Source: Clostridium lundense DSM 17049
Lineage (GTDB): Bacteria; Bacillota; Clostridia; Clostridiales; Clostridiaceae
DNA length: 64,000 bases
Assembly: GCF_000619945.1 (NCBI RefSeq)
Contig: NZ_JHVC01000007.1
Location: 186,001-250,000, forward strand
Reading direction: 5' to 3'
Part shown: positions 35,159-44,806 of the stretch, in pieces
How positions within the stretch are numbered: the stretch's first letter is position 1
Layout: each line of letters starts with the position of its first letter
Program-made: the position numbers and the translations under genes
The notes under the pieces: model-generated
Told to the model about the DNA's origin: nothing
Seen by the model: only the letters and a program-made list of their open reading frames with translations
Database searches by the model: none

Positions 35159-35926
35159 TTAAATAGATGTAAAACCACCATCAATAAATAATGTTTGTCC
35201 AGTAGTGTAACTAGAAGCATCAGAGGCAAAATAAATAGCAGCACCATTTAATTCTCCAGCATTACCAGGTCTTCCAGCAGGACAAATTTCATTATACATT
35301 TTTAAGCTACTTTCTTCAAAAAGAGCAGGTGAAGTCATTTCTGTTTCGAAAAGGCTAGGACCAATTGCATTTACGGTTATACCATATTGAGCTAAGGAAG
35401 CTGCCATACCTGTAGTTAAGCTTATTACAGCACCTTTTGAAGCATTATAGGCATGAAGTGCTTCATATTTGCCACCAATAACACCACAAACGGAGGCGGT
35501 ATTTATAATTTTTCCGTATTTTCTTTCTTTCATATGTTTTACAACATGTTTGGACATTAAAAATACGCCTTTTAAATTTGTATTCATAACTCTATTCCAC
35601 TCAGCCTCATCAATAGAATCAACAGAACCAACGGAATCTACTCCAGCATTATTCATTAAGATATCTATTTTACCGAAGGTATTTAAAATAGTTTTTACAG
35701 CAGTAATAACTTCCTTTTCTATTGTAACGTCACATTTTATAGGAAGAGATCTTCTTCCTAGAGATTCTATTTCTTTAGTTAACTTTTGCAATCTTTTATA
35801 CCTTCTTGCTAGTATTGCTACATCAGCTCCTTGTTCAGCAAAGGCTTTAGCGATTTGAAGTCCTATGCCACTTGAAGCACCAGTAATAATTGCAACTTTC
35901 CCTGTTAAATCAAACAAATCACTCAT
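35159..35926 (-). CDS. Short-chain dehydrogenase/reductase (SDR)
   Basis: A 255-residue classical SDR. The cofactor motif is TGASSGIG (about 16-23), followed by ILARR, NNAG at about 94, catalytic Ser in NTASVCGV, and YNASK with catalytic Tyr and Lys near 162-166. The end FIDGGFTSI is standard. Arg at the end of the second strand suggests NADP preference. The substrate cannot be read. GGAGAGA precedes the ATG. Confidence 0.9.
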   Translation of the reverse strand: MSDLFDLTGKVAIITGASSGIGLQIAKAFAEQGADVAILARRYKRLQKLTKEIESLGRRSLPIKCDVTIEKEVITAVKTILNTFGKIDILMNNAGVDSVGSVDSIDEAEWNRVMNTNLKGVFLMSKHVVKHMKERKYGKIINTASVCGVIGGKYEALHAYNASKGAVISLTTGMAASLAQYGITVNAIGPSLFETEMTSPALFEESSLKMYNEICPAGRPGNAGELNGAAIYFASDASSYTTGQTLFIDGGFTSI

Positions 35927-36016
35927 GAAATTCTCTCCTTGTAAATATTAGCTAATACATATATTATACGAGAGATGTTCCTATTGTGAGTAAAAGGAGA
36001 GAATATGAAAATAACA

Positions 36017-36415
36017 TTAAAATGTTATCTTTTCAAAATTACCTTTCATATCAGCAATTTCAGCCTGAATATTATCTAAATAAAATAGAGCTAAATGGAA
36101 GCCAGTTTGTTCATTATAAATTTGAGTTAATGATGGCATAGTTTCAAAGGCTTTTTTCAAAGCATCTTCTCTATCATCAAAGACAGCAGTACCACTAATT
36201 CTAATCCATTGACCCTGTGCATTAGCTGTAGAAATTTCTACATTTTTATTAGCTTGTACTTGTTTATAACAAAGTTTATGATCACCCATTCCAAAATAAA
36301 GTTTACCTTCATGCTCCATAAAGAATCCAAAAGGCCTTACTTTTGGTTTGTTGTCCTCCACAGTTGCAAAATAAAAAATAGGATTTTCTGATAAAAAATT
36401 TAATACTTTTTCCAT
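36017..36415 (-). CDS. Pyridoxamine 5'-phosphate oxidase-like flavin-binding protein
   Basis: A 132-residue split-barrel protein: MEKVLNFLSENPIFYFATVEDNKPKVRPFGF, KLYFGMGDHKLCYKQVQANKNVEIS and WIRISGTAVF. Small members bind FMN or F420-like cofactors and reduce small molecules. The ATG at 36415 follows AAGGAGG; a further ATG upstream lies before that site. It is divergent from a HxlR-type regulator that probably controls it. Confidence 0.85.
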   Translation of the reverse strand: MEKVLNFLSENPIFYFATVEDNKPKVRPFGFFMEHEGKLYFGMGDHKLCYKQVQANKNVEISTANAQGQWIRISGTAVFDDREDALKKAFETMPSLTQIYNEQTGFHLALFYLDNIQAEIADMKGNFEKITF

Positions 36416-36539
36416 TAACGTAACCTCCTTCATAAGTTAACTTTATTTACATGTTAATTTTAATATGCTACAATAAATTTTACAAGTACAATTAATTAGT
36501 ATAGTTAGTATGCTTTTAGATACTAAAGGAGTGATAACA

Positions 36540-36896
36540 ATGGAAAAAGGTGAAAATTTATTTGGTAAATGTCCTATTACAACTGCACAAAAGGTTATAG
36601 GTGGTAAGTGGACACTTATAATTTTATATTATTTAAGCATGGAGACTTTAAGATTTGGTGAACTACAACATAAGATACCTATGTTAACACAAGCAACTCT
36701 TACAAAACAGCTTCGTAATCTAGAAAAGTATGGATTGGTAATAAGAAAGGTTTATCCTGAAGTACCTCCCAAGGTGGAGTATTCTCTTTCGGATATTGGG
36801 AGAAAGTTTATGCCTGTACTTGATACATTAGCTGTATGGGGGGAAGAATATAAAAACTACTTAAATACTGAAGCTCCTAATTTAAAAGAAGGATAG
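36540..36896 (+). CDS. HxlR-family transcriptional regulator
   Basis: A 118-residue winged-helix regulator: CPITTAQKVIGGKWTLIILYYL, RFGELQHKIP, TQATLTKQLRNLEKYGLV and PPKVEYSLSDIGR. HxlR proteins often sense reactive aldehydes or quinones through a cysteine; C11 precedes the helix-turn-helix here. AAAGGAGTG lies at proper distance before the ATG at 36540. It is divergent from the PPOX-type gene, the usual HxlR target arrangement. Confidence 0.9.
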   Translation: MEKGENLFGKCPITTAQKVIGGKWTLIILYYLSMETLRFGELQHKIPMLTQATLTKQLRNLEKYGLVIRKVYPEVPPKVEYSLSDIGRKFMPVLDTLAVWGEEYKNYLNTEAPNLKEG

Positions 36897-36915
36897 TTAA
36901 AATTAAGAAAATAAT

Positions 36916-36957
36916 AAAAAATAGTAGCTTTCTAATATAAATAAAGCTACTATTTTT
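36916..36957. terminator. Bidirectional terminator after the HxlR gene
   Basis: AAAAATAGTAGCTT pairs with AAGCTACTATTTTT, serving the convergent HxlR and methionine aminopeptidase genes. Confidence 0.85.
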
Positions 36958-36963
36958 ATTAAA

Positions 36964-37833
36964 CTACTTACTAAGTATTTCTACTCCATCTTCTGTTACT
37001 AATATGGTATGTTCCCATTGTGAAGAAAGGGAGCCATCTCTTGTTAATACTGTCCAATCATCATCAGAATCTATAAATATTTCATAAGAACCTGCATTTA
37101 TCATAGGCTCTATTGTAAATACCATACCAGGTACTAAAATCATGCCTTCTCCTTTTCTACCAACGTGAGGAACAAAAGGTTCTTCATGAAATTCAAGTCC
37201 AACACCATGCCCACCAAAATCTCTTACTACAGAAAATCCATTTTTTGCTGCTAGTTCCTGAACTGCTGCACCTATATCATCTAAAAAGCCCCAAGGTTTT
37301 ACTGCTTCTATACCTACACGCAAGCATTCTTTTGAAACTTCTACTAATTTTTTTGCTTCTTCAGTGGCTTCGCCGATTATAAACATTCTTGAAGCATCGG
37401 AATAATATCCATCTAATATAGTGGATGCATCTATATTTATTATGTCGCCGTTTTTAAGAATTATATTCTCACTTGGAATACCATGGCAAACTTCATCATT
37501 TATTGAGGTGCAAACGCTTTTAGGATATCCTTCAAAGTTAAGAGTTGCTGGAATTGCTCCTTGAGATACAGTATAGTCATGAACTAATTTATCAATTTCT
37601 TCAGTGCTCATACCTTCTCTTATATTATCTGCAACTAAATCTAGCACAGCATTATTAATTTTGGCACTTTTTCTTATGCCTTCAATTTGTTCTTTAGTTT
37701 TAATAATTTCTCTTGGTGGAACTTCAAAACCCTGTTCTGCTAAAAGGGCTAATTTTTCGTCAAATTCAATATGACATTTTTTATACTTTAATCCACTTCC
37801 ACACCAACATAAGTCATTTCTATTTAAATTCAT
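36964..37833 (-). CDS. map: Methionine aminopeptidase type I with N-terminal SEC-C zinc motif
   Basis: A 289-residue cytosolic enzyme that removes the initiator methionine. An N-terminal SEC-C motif (NDLCWCGSGLKYKKCH, residues 6-21) binds zinc and is thought to dock on ribosomes or SecA-type partners. The peptidase core shows the metal ligands in NIDASTILDGYYSDASR, GGHGVGLEFHEEP, FTIEPM and QWEHTILV. The extended N-terminus marks the MAP1-SEC-C subtype. GGAGATG precedes the ATG. Confidence 0.93.
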   Translation of the reverse strand: MNLNRNDLCWCGSGLKYKKCHIEFDEKLALLAEQGFEVPPREIIKTKEQIEGIRKSAKINNAVLDLVADNIREGMSTEEIDKLVHDYTVSQGAIPATLNFEGYPKSVCTSINDEVCHGIPSENIILKNGDIINIDASTILDGYYSDASRMFIIGEATEEAKKLVEVSKECLRVGIEAVKPWGFLDDIGAAVQELAAKNGFSVVRDFGGHGVGLEFHEEPFVPHVGRKGEGMILVPGMVFTIEPMINAGSYEIFIDSDDDWTVLTRDGSLSSQWEHTILVTEDGVEILSK

Positions 37834-38019
37834 TCTAACATCTCCTAATAGTATTATAAATTATTTCACTAAAATCTATATTACCATATTTGCTTTATAA
37901 ATGCACATAATAAAACTATTGTAGATAAATGGGATAAAATTTATTATAAAGATAAATTTTGTAGCAATAATAGTATATGTAGCTATTTATAATAAAGTTA
38001 GAAATAAAATAGTAGTTTC

Positions 38020-38048
38020 TTGTAAAAATGTTAAGTAAATATTATAAT
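38020..38048 (+). promoter_or_regulatory. Promoter of the Hsp70/J-TPR operon
   Basis: TTGTAA at 38020-38025 and TATAAT at 38043-38048 are separated by 17 bases. The -10 box is embedded in the left arm of a large palindrome. The rest of the gap 37834-38114 is A+T-rich with no gene. Confidence 0.55.
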
Positions 38049-38071
38049 GTAATTATAATATTTACTTAACA
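38029..38071. promoter_or_regulatory. Perfect 43-bp palindrome over the Hsp70-operon promoter
   Basis: The 20-base arms 38029-38048 and 38052-38071 are exact reverse complements around a GTA centre. The arms begin TGTTAAGTAAAT and end ATTTACTTAACA. The palindrome covers the -10 box, so a bound repressor would block transcription. It does not match the CIRCE heat-shock operator (TTAGCACTC). It could also act as a transcript hairpin. Confidence 0.6.
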
Positions 38072-38114
38072 CAATTATATAAATCATTTAATAAATGTTT
38101 TGAGAGGGAGAAAT

Positions 38115-39815
38115 ATGATTAATATAGGAATTGATTTAGGAACAACTAATAGTTTGGTATCTTATTGGACAGAGAATGGTCCTGTTATTATTCCAAACTC
38201 TTTAGGAGAACGTCTTACACCATCTGTAGTAAGTATAGATGATAATGGTGAAGTGCTCATTGGTAAAATTGCGAAGGAAAGGCAGGTAATTCATCCAGAA
38301 TTAAGTGCTTCTATATTTAAGAGGAATATGGGAAGTAAAAAAATATATAAACTTGGAGATAAAGAATTTTTGCCAGAAGAATTGTCTGCTCTTATATTAA
38401 AGGCTTTAAAAGAAGATGCTGAGCACTTTTTAGGAATACCTATTGCAGAAGCAGTAATAAGTGTACCAGCATATTTTAGTGATGCTCAAAGAAAAGCTAC
38501 AAAAAGAGCAGCGGAATTGGCGGGATTAAAAGTAGATAGATTAGTTACTGAGCCAACAGCAGCAGCACTTGCTTATGGATTACATAATGAAAAGACAGAT
38601 ACTAAGTTTTTAGTATTTGATTTAGGGGGAGGTACCTTTGATGTTTCTATTTTAGAATTATTTGATAACATTATGGAGGTAAGAGCTGTTGCTGGAGATA
38701 ACTATTTGGGAGGTGAGGATTTTACTGAGGCTTTAGAAAAGTTATTTTTAAAACATAATAATTTAGATTCCAAGGACTTAGATTATAAGAGTTGTGCATT
38801 ATTAAGGAAGGAAGCAGAGGTAGCAAAAAGAGCTTTAGGTGAAAATAGAATTGTTACTATTAATTGCCCTATCAATGGAGAAACATTGTCTTGTGACATA
38901 AACATAGAGGAGTATGAAAAAGCTATAAAGAATTTATTAAATAGACTAAAAGAACCAGTAGAAAGAGCACTAAGTGATGCATCTTTAAAACTTAGTGATA
39001 TAGAATCTATATTATTGGTAGGTGGTGCTACAAAATTACCTTTGATTAGGCATTTTGTAAGTAAATTGTTTGGTAAGTTAGCTTATGTAAATATTAATCC
39101 AGATGAGGTAGTTGCTCTTGGAACAGCGGTACAAGCTGCATTAAAAGGGAAAAATTCAGCTTTTAAAGAAATTATACTTACGGATGTCTGTCCATATACT
39201 TTAGGAACTACTATTTCTGTTAAAAAGTCTTATGGATATTATGAAACAGGACATTTCTTTCCTATAATTGAGAGAAATACAACAATACCTGTTAGTAAGG
39301 TGGAACGTTTGTATACAATACATGATAATCAAAAAGTAATCAATGTAGAAATATTACAAGGAGAAGCACGTTTATCTAAGGATAATATATATCTTGGTGA
39401 ATTAAATATACCAGTACCAGCACATAAGGCAGGGGAAGAGGCTATTGATGTTAGATATACCTATGATATTAACGGTATATTGGAAGTAGAAGTAACAGCA
39501 GTATCTACTGGTGTAAAACGAAATATTATTATTGAAAAAAATCCTGGATACATGAGTAAAGAAGAAGTTGCAGAACGTATAGAAAGCTTATCCTATCTAA
39601 AAATTCATCCTCGTGAGAATCATGAAAATAAGCTTACTATTACAAGAGGAGAGAGATTGTTTGAGGAAAATTTAGGGGTTACTAGACAGGAAATAGGAAG
39701 ACTTTTAAGTAATTTTGAGGATGTATTACAAAAGCAGGATTTAAAGGAAATAGAAGAAGTTAGAAAAGAAATTAATGAAATATTTGACACTATAGATACT
39801 AGGGGGGGATTTTAA
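38115..39815 (+). CDS. Hsp70-family chaperone, non-DnaK type
   Basis: A 566-residue Hsp70 relative. The ATPase domain (about 1-370) shows GIDLGTTNSLVSYW, VPAYFSDAQRKATKRAAELAG, VFDLGGGTFDVSILEL and ILLVGGATKLPLI. The substrate domain shows TLGTTISV and NVEILQGE. It is about 50-70 residues shorter than DnaK, with a reduced lid, and lacks the EEVD-like or acidic tail. ATG at 38115 follows GAGAGGGAG. The next gene, a J-like/TPR protein, starts directly after its stop, so the two probably work together. Confidence 0.88.
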   Translation: MINIGIDLGTTNSLVSYWTENGPVIIPNSLGERLTPSVVSIDDNGEVLIGKIAKERQVIHPELSASIFKRNMGSKKIYKLGDKEFLPEELSALILKALKEDAEHFLGIPIAEAVISVPAYFSDAQRKATKRAAELAGLKVDRLVTEPTAAALAYGLHNEKTDTKFLVFDLGGGTFDVSILELFDNIMEVRAVAGDNYLGGEDFTEALEKLFLKHNNLDSKDLDYKSCALLRKEAEVAKRALGENRIVTINCPINGETLSCDINIEEYEKAIKNLLNRLKEPVERALSDASLKLSDIESILLVGGATKLPLIRHFVSKLFGKLAYVNINPDEVVALGTAVQAALKGKNSAFKEIILTDVCPYTLGTTISVKKSYGYYETGHFFPIIERNTTIPVSKVERLYTIHDNQKVINVEILQGEARLSKDNIYLGELNIPVPAHKAGEEAIDVRYTYDINGILEVEVTAVSTGVKRNIIIEKNPGYMSKEEVAERIESLSYLKIHPRENHENKLTITRGERLFEENLGVTRQEIGRLLSNFEDVLQKQDLKEIEEVRKEINEIFDTIDTRGGF

Positions 39816-42368
39816 ATGGACTGTTTTGAAATATTGAATATTAATGAAACAAAAGATACAAAAGAAATTAGACGAGCTTATTCAAAGTTATTAACTAAAT
39901 ATTCACCAGAGGTAGATCCAGAAGGATTTCAAAGATTAAGAGCGGCTTATGAAGAAGCTCTTTTAAAAGCTAAGGAAAATGAAGAAACAGCTAAAAAGGC
40001 ATTATCTCCTTTAGATGAGTTTATGGAGGAGTTTGAGGAAGTTTATAAATGCTTCCAAAAGAGAGTTAGTGTTGAGTGTTGGACTGAACTATTGGAAAAG
40101 GATATTTGCTGCAATATTGATACAGCAGGGGAAGTAAGCAATAAAATTTTAAGATTTATTATGGAATATTATAATTTTCCTCATGAAATATGGCAGTTAT
40201 TTGATAACTATTTTTCTTGGAGTTCAAAAAAAGACAAGTTATACAATGATTTTCCTAAAAATTTTATTGATTTTGTAATATATAAAATTAATAATAAAAA
40301 CACTTTACGTTATGAATATTTAAGAGAATGTACAGGAGAAGATGGAGACAACTTTATTACAGAATATAACAAAGCTTATAATGCTTTAGAAGATTATGAT
40401 TTATATGCTGCTAATAATTCTATTAAGTCTGCAGAAAAAATTTGTCCTAATCATCCAGATTTATTAATATTAATTGGAAGATATTTAACCATTACTGGTG
40501 ATATGGAAGAGGCTATTAAATTATTTACTGATATTATTAGTAAGGATAAAGAGGATATAGATGCATATTTTTATAAAGGAGACTTATATTTTAGAATTGG
40601 TAATTTAAAAGAGGCTTACAATGATTACAAAATGGTACTAAATATAAAATCAGATTCTTTTGGAGCTTTATATGGGATAGGAAAATGCTGCATTGTTTTA
40701 AAGAAGTATGAAGAAGCAATAGAATACTTAGAAAAATTATGTGACTTAGCAGATTATAGACAAGATATAAAAATAATTTTAAATTCAGCTTATAATTTTT
40801 ATAGAGATAGTCTTCTAGAGAACATTGAAGAAGACCCTAAAAATAATGATCTAAAATATAAATTAGCAGAGATTTATTTTAAAACTAATAAAACAGAGGA
40901 AAGTTATAATATATTAAGTGAATTAATGCAAAGTACTAATGTTAATAGTGACATGTATGCTTTATATTGCCAAATATTAAGGGATTTAAAAAACATTGAA
41001 TTAGCTTACAGCACTGTTTGTAAAGCAGTAGATTTATTTAATGATGATTATAAATTGAATTTTATTAAGGCTGATATTTTAGATGAATTTGGAAAATATG
41101 AAGAAGCTATTGAACAATATGATAAAATCTTAACTTTTAAGGAAGAAGAGGCTTCAGTTCATAACAATAAATCATATATATATAATATTTTAAATAGACA
41201 TAATGAGGCTTTAGAATGTGCTGATAAAGCAATAAGTATAGATCCTAATATGGCTCATGCATATAAGAATAGAGCAGCAGCACTGTTAGGACTAGGGCTT
41301 TACGAAAACTGTTTAGAAGCTTGTGAACAAGCTTTGAATATTTATCAGTATTTAACAGAAGTTTATGTAATAAAAATGAAGGCATTTATCAATATTAATT
41401 TATATGATGAAGCTTTAAGAGTTTATAATAATGCAAATGATTTAGGATTAAAAGACAGTAAATTATATCATGAAAAAGCAAGGGTTTTAATTATTTTGGA
41501 TAGATTTGAAGAGGCTATCAATTATTGTGATCTTGCTCTTGAAATGGAACCAGATAAATTAGAGTTTATTTATCGTAAAGGACTTTGTTATTATTATGAG
41601 GAAGATTATGACAATGCTATAGAATGGTTTGATAATGCCATAAAGCAGGATGAAAGTTATGGAGGATCCTATTATTATAAAACATTGAGTTTTATGTATA
41701 GCTCAAGAGAAAAAGAAGCGTTAGAGGTAATAGATAAAACAATTAGTTTAAATATTGAGCATATAGATAGCTTTTATGATTTAAAAGGATTAATAATGAG
41801 AAAAGAAGAGAATTATGAAGAAGCTGTTATTCAATATAAAAAAGCTATTAGCTATGAACCAGCTGTAGGTCAGTATTATTATTTATTAGGAGATTCATTA
41901 GGTGAACTAGGAAAGTTTGAAGAGGCAATTGAATGTTTTACAAAAGCTATTGAGCTAGATCCAAATCAAGCAGATTGGTATGTTGATATGAGCTATTCTT
42001 TATATAATCTTAATAAATACAATGAGTGTATTGAATATTGTAATAAAGCGATTGATATTGATGAAGAATCTGTTGTAGCTCATCAAAATAAAGGTTGGGC
42101 ATTTTTTAAATTAGAGAATATAAAAGAAGCAGAAGAAGAATGTAACATTGCTTTGAAATTAGATGGAAATAATTCAGGTGTTCTATTGTTAAAACTTAGA
42201 ATTTTACAATATAAAAAGTTATACGGAGATGCACTTATAGTTTGTGATAGGATGCTGGAACTAAATGAAGATGATGAAAAGGTAAAAGGGATTCGTGAGG
42301 ATTTACTTAAAGAAATAAATAAGCCTAAGCGTGATAAAAAGGGATTGTTTGGATCTTTATTTAAATAA
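39816..42368 (+). CDS. J-like domain protein with long TPR array
   Basis: An 850-residue protein. The first 55 residues resemble a J domain (CFEILNINETKDTKEIRRAYSKLLTKYSPEV in pieces, then AAYEEAL), but the essential HPD tripeptide is replaced by SPE. From about residue 185 it is a long run of tetratricopeptide repeats, with repeated blocks such as AIEQYDKIL, ALECADKAISIDPN and AIECFTKAIELDPNQADWY. The C-terminus is basic (KPKRDKKGLFGSLFK). Without HPD it may bind the adjacent Hsp70 without stimulating its ATPase in the usual way. Confidence 0.84.
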   Translation: MDCFEILNINETKDTKEIRRAYSKLLTKYSPEVDPEGFQRLRAAYEEALLKAKENEETAKKALSPLDEFMEEFEEVYKCFQKRVSVECWTELLEKDICCNIDTAGEVSNKILRFIMEYYNFPHEIWQLFDNYFSWSSKKDKLYNDFPKNFIDFVIYKINNKNTLRYEYLRECTGEDGDNFITEYNKAYNALEDYDLYAANNSIKSAEKICPNHPDLLILIGRYLTITGDMEEAIKLFTDIISKDKEDIDAYFYKGDLYFRIGNLKEAYNDYKMVLNIKSDSFGALYGIGKCCIVLKKYEEAIEYLEKLCDLADYRQDIKIILNSAYNFYRDSLLENIEEDPKNNDLKYKLAEIYFKTNKTEESYNILSELMQSTNVNSDMYALYCQILRDLKNIELAYSTVCKAVDLFNDDYKLNFIKADILDEFGKYEEAIEQYDKILTFKEEEASVHNNKSYIYNILNRHNEALECADKAISIDPNMAHAYKNRAAALLGLGLYENCLEACEQALNIYQYLTEVYVIKMKAFININLYDEALRVYNNANDLGLKDSKLYHEKARVLIILDRFEEAINYCDLALEMEPDKLEFIYRKGLCYYYEEDYDNAIEWFDNAIKQDESYGGSYYYKTLSFMYSSREKEALEVIDKTISLNIEHIDSFYDLKGLIMRKEENYEEAVIQYKKAISYEPAVGQYYYLLGDSLGELGKFEEAIECFTKAIELDPNQADWYVDMSYSLYNLNKYNECIEYCNKAIDIDEESVVAHQNKGWAFFKLENIKEAEEECNIALKLDGNNSGVLLLKLRILQYKKLYGDALIVCDRMLELNEDDEKVKGIREDLLKEINKPKRDKKGLFGSLFK

Positions 42369-42412
42369 TAAAAAATTCACCATAGGAACGTCTAAAGAGG
42401 AGGACTTAATTA

Positions 42413-43483
42413 ATGAAACAATCATATTTTATGAAGGCTTATAAGAAAAGATGGAGATATAGAATTATAGCAATGATGTTTTGCGCATTGGTAACTTTGG
42501 GGTTTATAGGTATAGGCATAGAAACATATTATGATAATACAAATAATGCAACTGTAGTTAAAAATCTTGAAGATTATAAAAAAGCTCTTAATAATGAGAG
42601 TTATATACAAATTTCATCGGACAAGCTATATGATTTAGATATTGTAGAAACAGAAACAAGAAGCAAATTGGGAATAAAAATATCAGAGGATGTAAAAGCA
42701 AGATTTATAGCTATAGAGTTGGATCCATTTATATTACCAGTAGCTCTTCCAAATAAAGAGTATAAAGAACTTATGGCACAAAAAAAAGGTCCTTATATAT
42801 TAAAAGGAACATTAATCGAATTTGAAGATAGTGAATTAGCAGTTATAAAAGATGCTGTTAACAGAAATAAGGCTGTTTTTAAATTAACTGAAGCACAACC
42901 TTATCTTCAATATTTAAAATATGAAAGTCCAATTAATTCAGCTTTAGTCTATTTTGTATGTGCAGGTTTGTGTGTGATATTTGTTTTAACCTTATATATA
43001 ATAGCTATGAGAAAAAATACTTTAGCATTAAAAAGTCTTAAAAATTTTTCAAATGGAGATATTGAATTTGCATGTGCACAAATTGATAATGAACTAAGTT
43101 TATCTAATGTATATAAAAATGGACCTATTATTATAACTAATAATTATATAATTGTAGAAACTCAACAGATTGTATTTGCCCTTCCACTTAGAGAGTTAAT
43201 GTGGGTATATAAACAAACTGTTAAGAAAAAAGCATATGGTATTATTCCAGCTGGTAAAACAAATAGTATAGTATTTGTTTTTTCAGATAAACATACATAT
43301 CAGGTTGATTTATTTAGAGGAGAAAAAATAATTGATGAAGTTATTGAATATATGTATAACAATTGCAAAACATCTTTTGTAGGATATTCAGAAGATCTTA
43401 AGAATTTATTAAAAAAAGACTATGATGAGTTTATGCACAAATGGAGAATTCATAAGGAAAATTCAAAAAATATGAGTATGTAA
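42413..43483 (+). CDS. Two-helix membrane protein at the end of the Hsp70 operon
   Basis: A 356-residue protein with membrane helices at about 18-36 and 178-198, an external domain of about 140 residues between them, and a cytoplasmic C-terminal domain of about 155 residues. The C-terminal part (IIITNNYIIVETQQIVFALPLRELMWVYKQ) looks beta-rich, PH-like in pattern. The family is not recognised. AGGAGG precedes the ATG, 44 bases after the TPR gene, so it probably belongs to the chaperone operon and could anchor it to the membrane. Confidence 0.65.
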   Translation: MKQSYFMKAYKKRWRYRIIAMMFCALVTLGFIGIGIETYYDNTNNATVVKNLEDYKKALNNESYIQISSDKLYDLDIVETETRSKLGIKISEDVKARFIAIELDPFILPVALPNKEYKELMAQKKGPYILKGTLIEFEDSELAVIKDAVNRNKAVFKLTEAQPYLQYLKYESPINSALVYFVCAGLCVIFVLTLYIIAMRKNTLALKSLKNFSNGDIEFACAQIDNELSLSNVYKNGPIIITNNYIIVETQQIVFALPLRELMWVYKQTVKKKAYGIIPAGKTNSIVFVFSDKHTYQVDLFRGEKIIDEVIEYMYNNCKTSFVGYSEDLKNLLKKDYDEFMHKWRIHKENSKNMSM

Positions 43484-43502
43484 AACTAACTCTCAATTGA
43501 TT

Positions 43503-43636
43503 TATCCCATAACTGACTTTTTTAATACATCCATTTTTTAAAAGTGAGAGTAAAGATTAGATATGTCCCTGAATAACGATTTCTAAGTTTCAGCAAGAGT
43601 AAAGAATTTACTCTGAAGCTTAGAAATCTGTTTATA
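43503..43636 (+). repeat. Dispersed repeat, copy D (longer, diverged)
   Basis: It starts ATCCCATAACTGAC, keeps the CATCCATTTTTTAAAAGTG equivalent of the family core, shares GTCCCTGAATAACGATTTCTAAG with copy C, and ends CTGTTTATAG like copies A and B. Its second half forms a hairpin between ATTTCTAAGTTTCAG and CTGAAGCTTAGAAAT. It fills most of the gap between the Hsp70 operon and the zinc-ribbon SDR gene. Confidence 0.55.
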
Positions 43637-43701
43637 GTATACTAAATAAAATAAATACTAAAATATTAAATTAGAGCAGATTAATTTCTAGGAGAATTAA
43701 A

Positions 43702-44751
43702 ATGGAAAAATGTTATGTATGTAGAAAAGAATTAATAGAAAAACATAATAACTATCATAGATTATGCACGGAATGTGGACAAGTTAATTTAATGGAGAGA
43801 GAAAGAAAAGAAGATTTATCAAATTATATTGCTTTAGTTACAGGTGGAAGAATAAAAATAGGTTATTATACATCTTTAAAATTAATTAGGGCAGGAGCTA
43901 AAGTAATAGTTACTACAAGATTTCCTTTAAATGCATTGAATACATATTCTCGGGAGAAAGATTTTGAGGAGTGGAAAGAAAATCTTATAATTTATGAAAT
44001 GAATTTAAAAAAGGTTGGAGAAATAGAATCATTTATACAATATGTCCAAAGTAATTTTCCTAAATTAGATATAATAATAAATAATGCAGCGCAAACCATA
44101 AAAAAAAGCAAAAAATATTATGTAGAATTAGAAGCAAAAGAAGAAAAATTACGCTCAATTTATTTAGATAAATGTAAATATCCACAGTTGGGATGTATAA
44201 ATATAATGAAAAATCCAATATGTAAATTTGGAACAAAAGATATTATAAATCTTCAGGAAACAGAAGATTATAATTCATGGGTTGCAAAACCAGAGGAGAT
44301 TTCATTATATGAATTTTTAGAAGTGCAAATTATTAATTCAACAGCTCCATTTATGCTTTGTACAAGATTGAAAGAAAGTTTTAAAAAAAGTAACAATATG
44401 AATAAATTTATTATAAATGTATCTTCTGTTGAGGGAATGTTTAGTGAAAAGAGAAAATCAAGTAAACACATACATACTAATATGGCCAAAGCATCGTTAA
44501 ATATGTTAACAAAGTCATTATCAAAGGATTACGCAAAGGATAGAATTTTTATATACAGTGTGGATCCAGGATGGGTCTCAAATCAATTTCCAAAGAATTG
44601 GAATGGTGTGTGTGATGAAAAATTTAATGCGCCTCTAACCTATGAAGATGCAGCGGCTAGAATATGTAATCCAATCTTTAAATATTTAAATAGTGAAAGA
44701 TTAGATGAGTTTGGAGTGCTTTTGAAAGATTACAAAAAACAAGAGTGGTAA
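43702..44751 (+). CDS. SDR-fold protein with N-terminal zinc ribbon and altered active site
   Basis: A 349-residue protein. Residues 4-30 hold two CxxC pairs (CYVC and CTEC), a zinc ribbon. An SDR fold follows: ALVTGGRIKIGYYTSLKLI as the cofactor loop, VTTRFP, IIINNAAQT, INVSSVEG with the Ser, and then HIHTNMAKASLNM where the YxxxK motif should be; Thr replaces Tyr while Lys is kept. The catalytic Tyr is therefore missing, and an insert of about 60 residues lies before it. GGAG precedes the ATG. A gene of unknown function follows. Confidence 0.78.
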   Translation: MEKCYVCRKELIEKHNNYHRLCTECGQVNLMERERKEDLSNYIALVTGGRIKIGYYTSLKLIRAGAKVIVTTRFPLNALNTYSREKDFEEWKENLIIYEMNLKKVGEIESFIQYVQSNFPKLDIIINNAAQTIKKSKKYYVELEAKEEKLRSIYLDKCKYPQLGCINIMKNPICKFGTKDIINLQETEDYNSWVAKPEEISLYEFLEVQIINSTAPFMLCTRLKESFKKSNNMNKFIINVSSVEGMFSEKRKSSKHIHTNMAKASLNMLTKSLSKDYAKDRIFIYSVDPGWVSNQFPKNWNGVCDEKFNAPLTYEDAAARICNPIFKYLNSERLDEFGVLLKDYKKQEW

Positions 44752-44806
44752 AAGGAGTTGTTGGACTCCCTTATTATAAAAAATATACAAGGAGAGGGAG
44801 AAAACT

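Noticed and set aside
38029..38071. CIRCE/HrcA operator at the Hsp70 promoter
   Set aside because: The palindrome lacks the TTAGCACTC/GAGTGCTAA arms of CIRCE.
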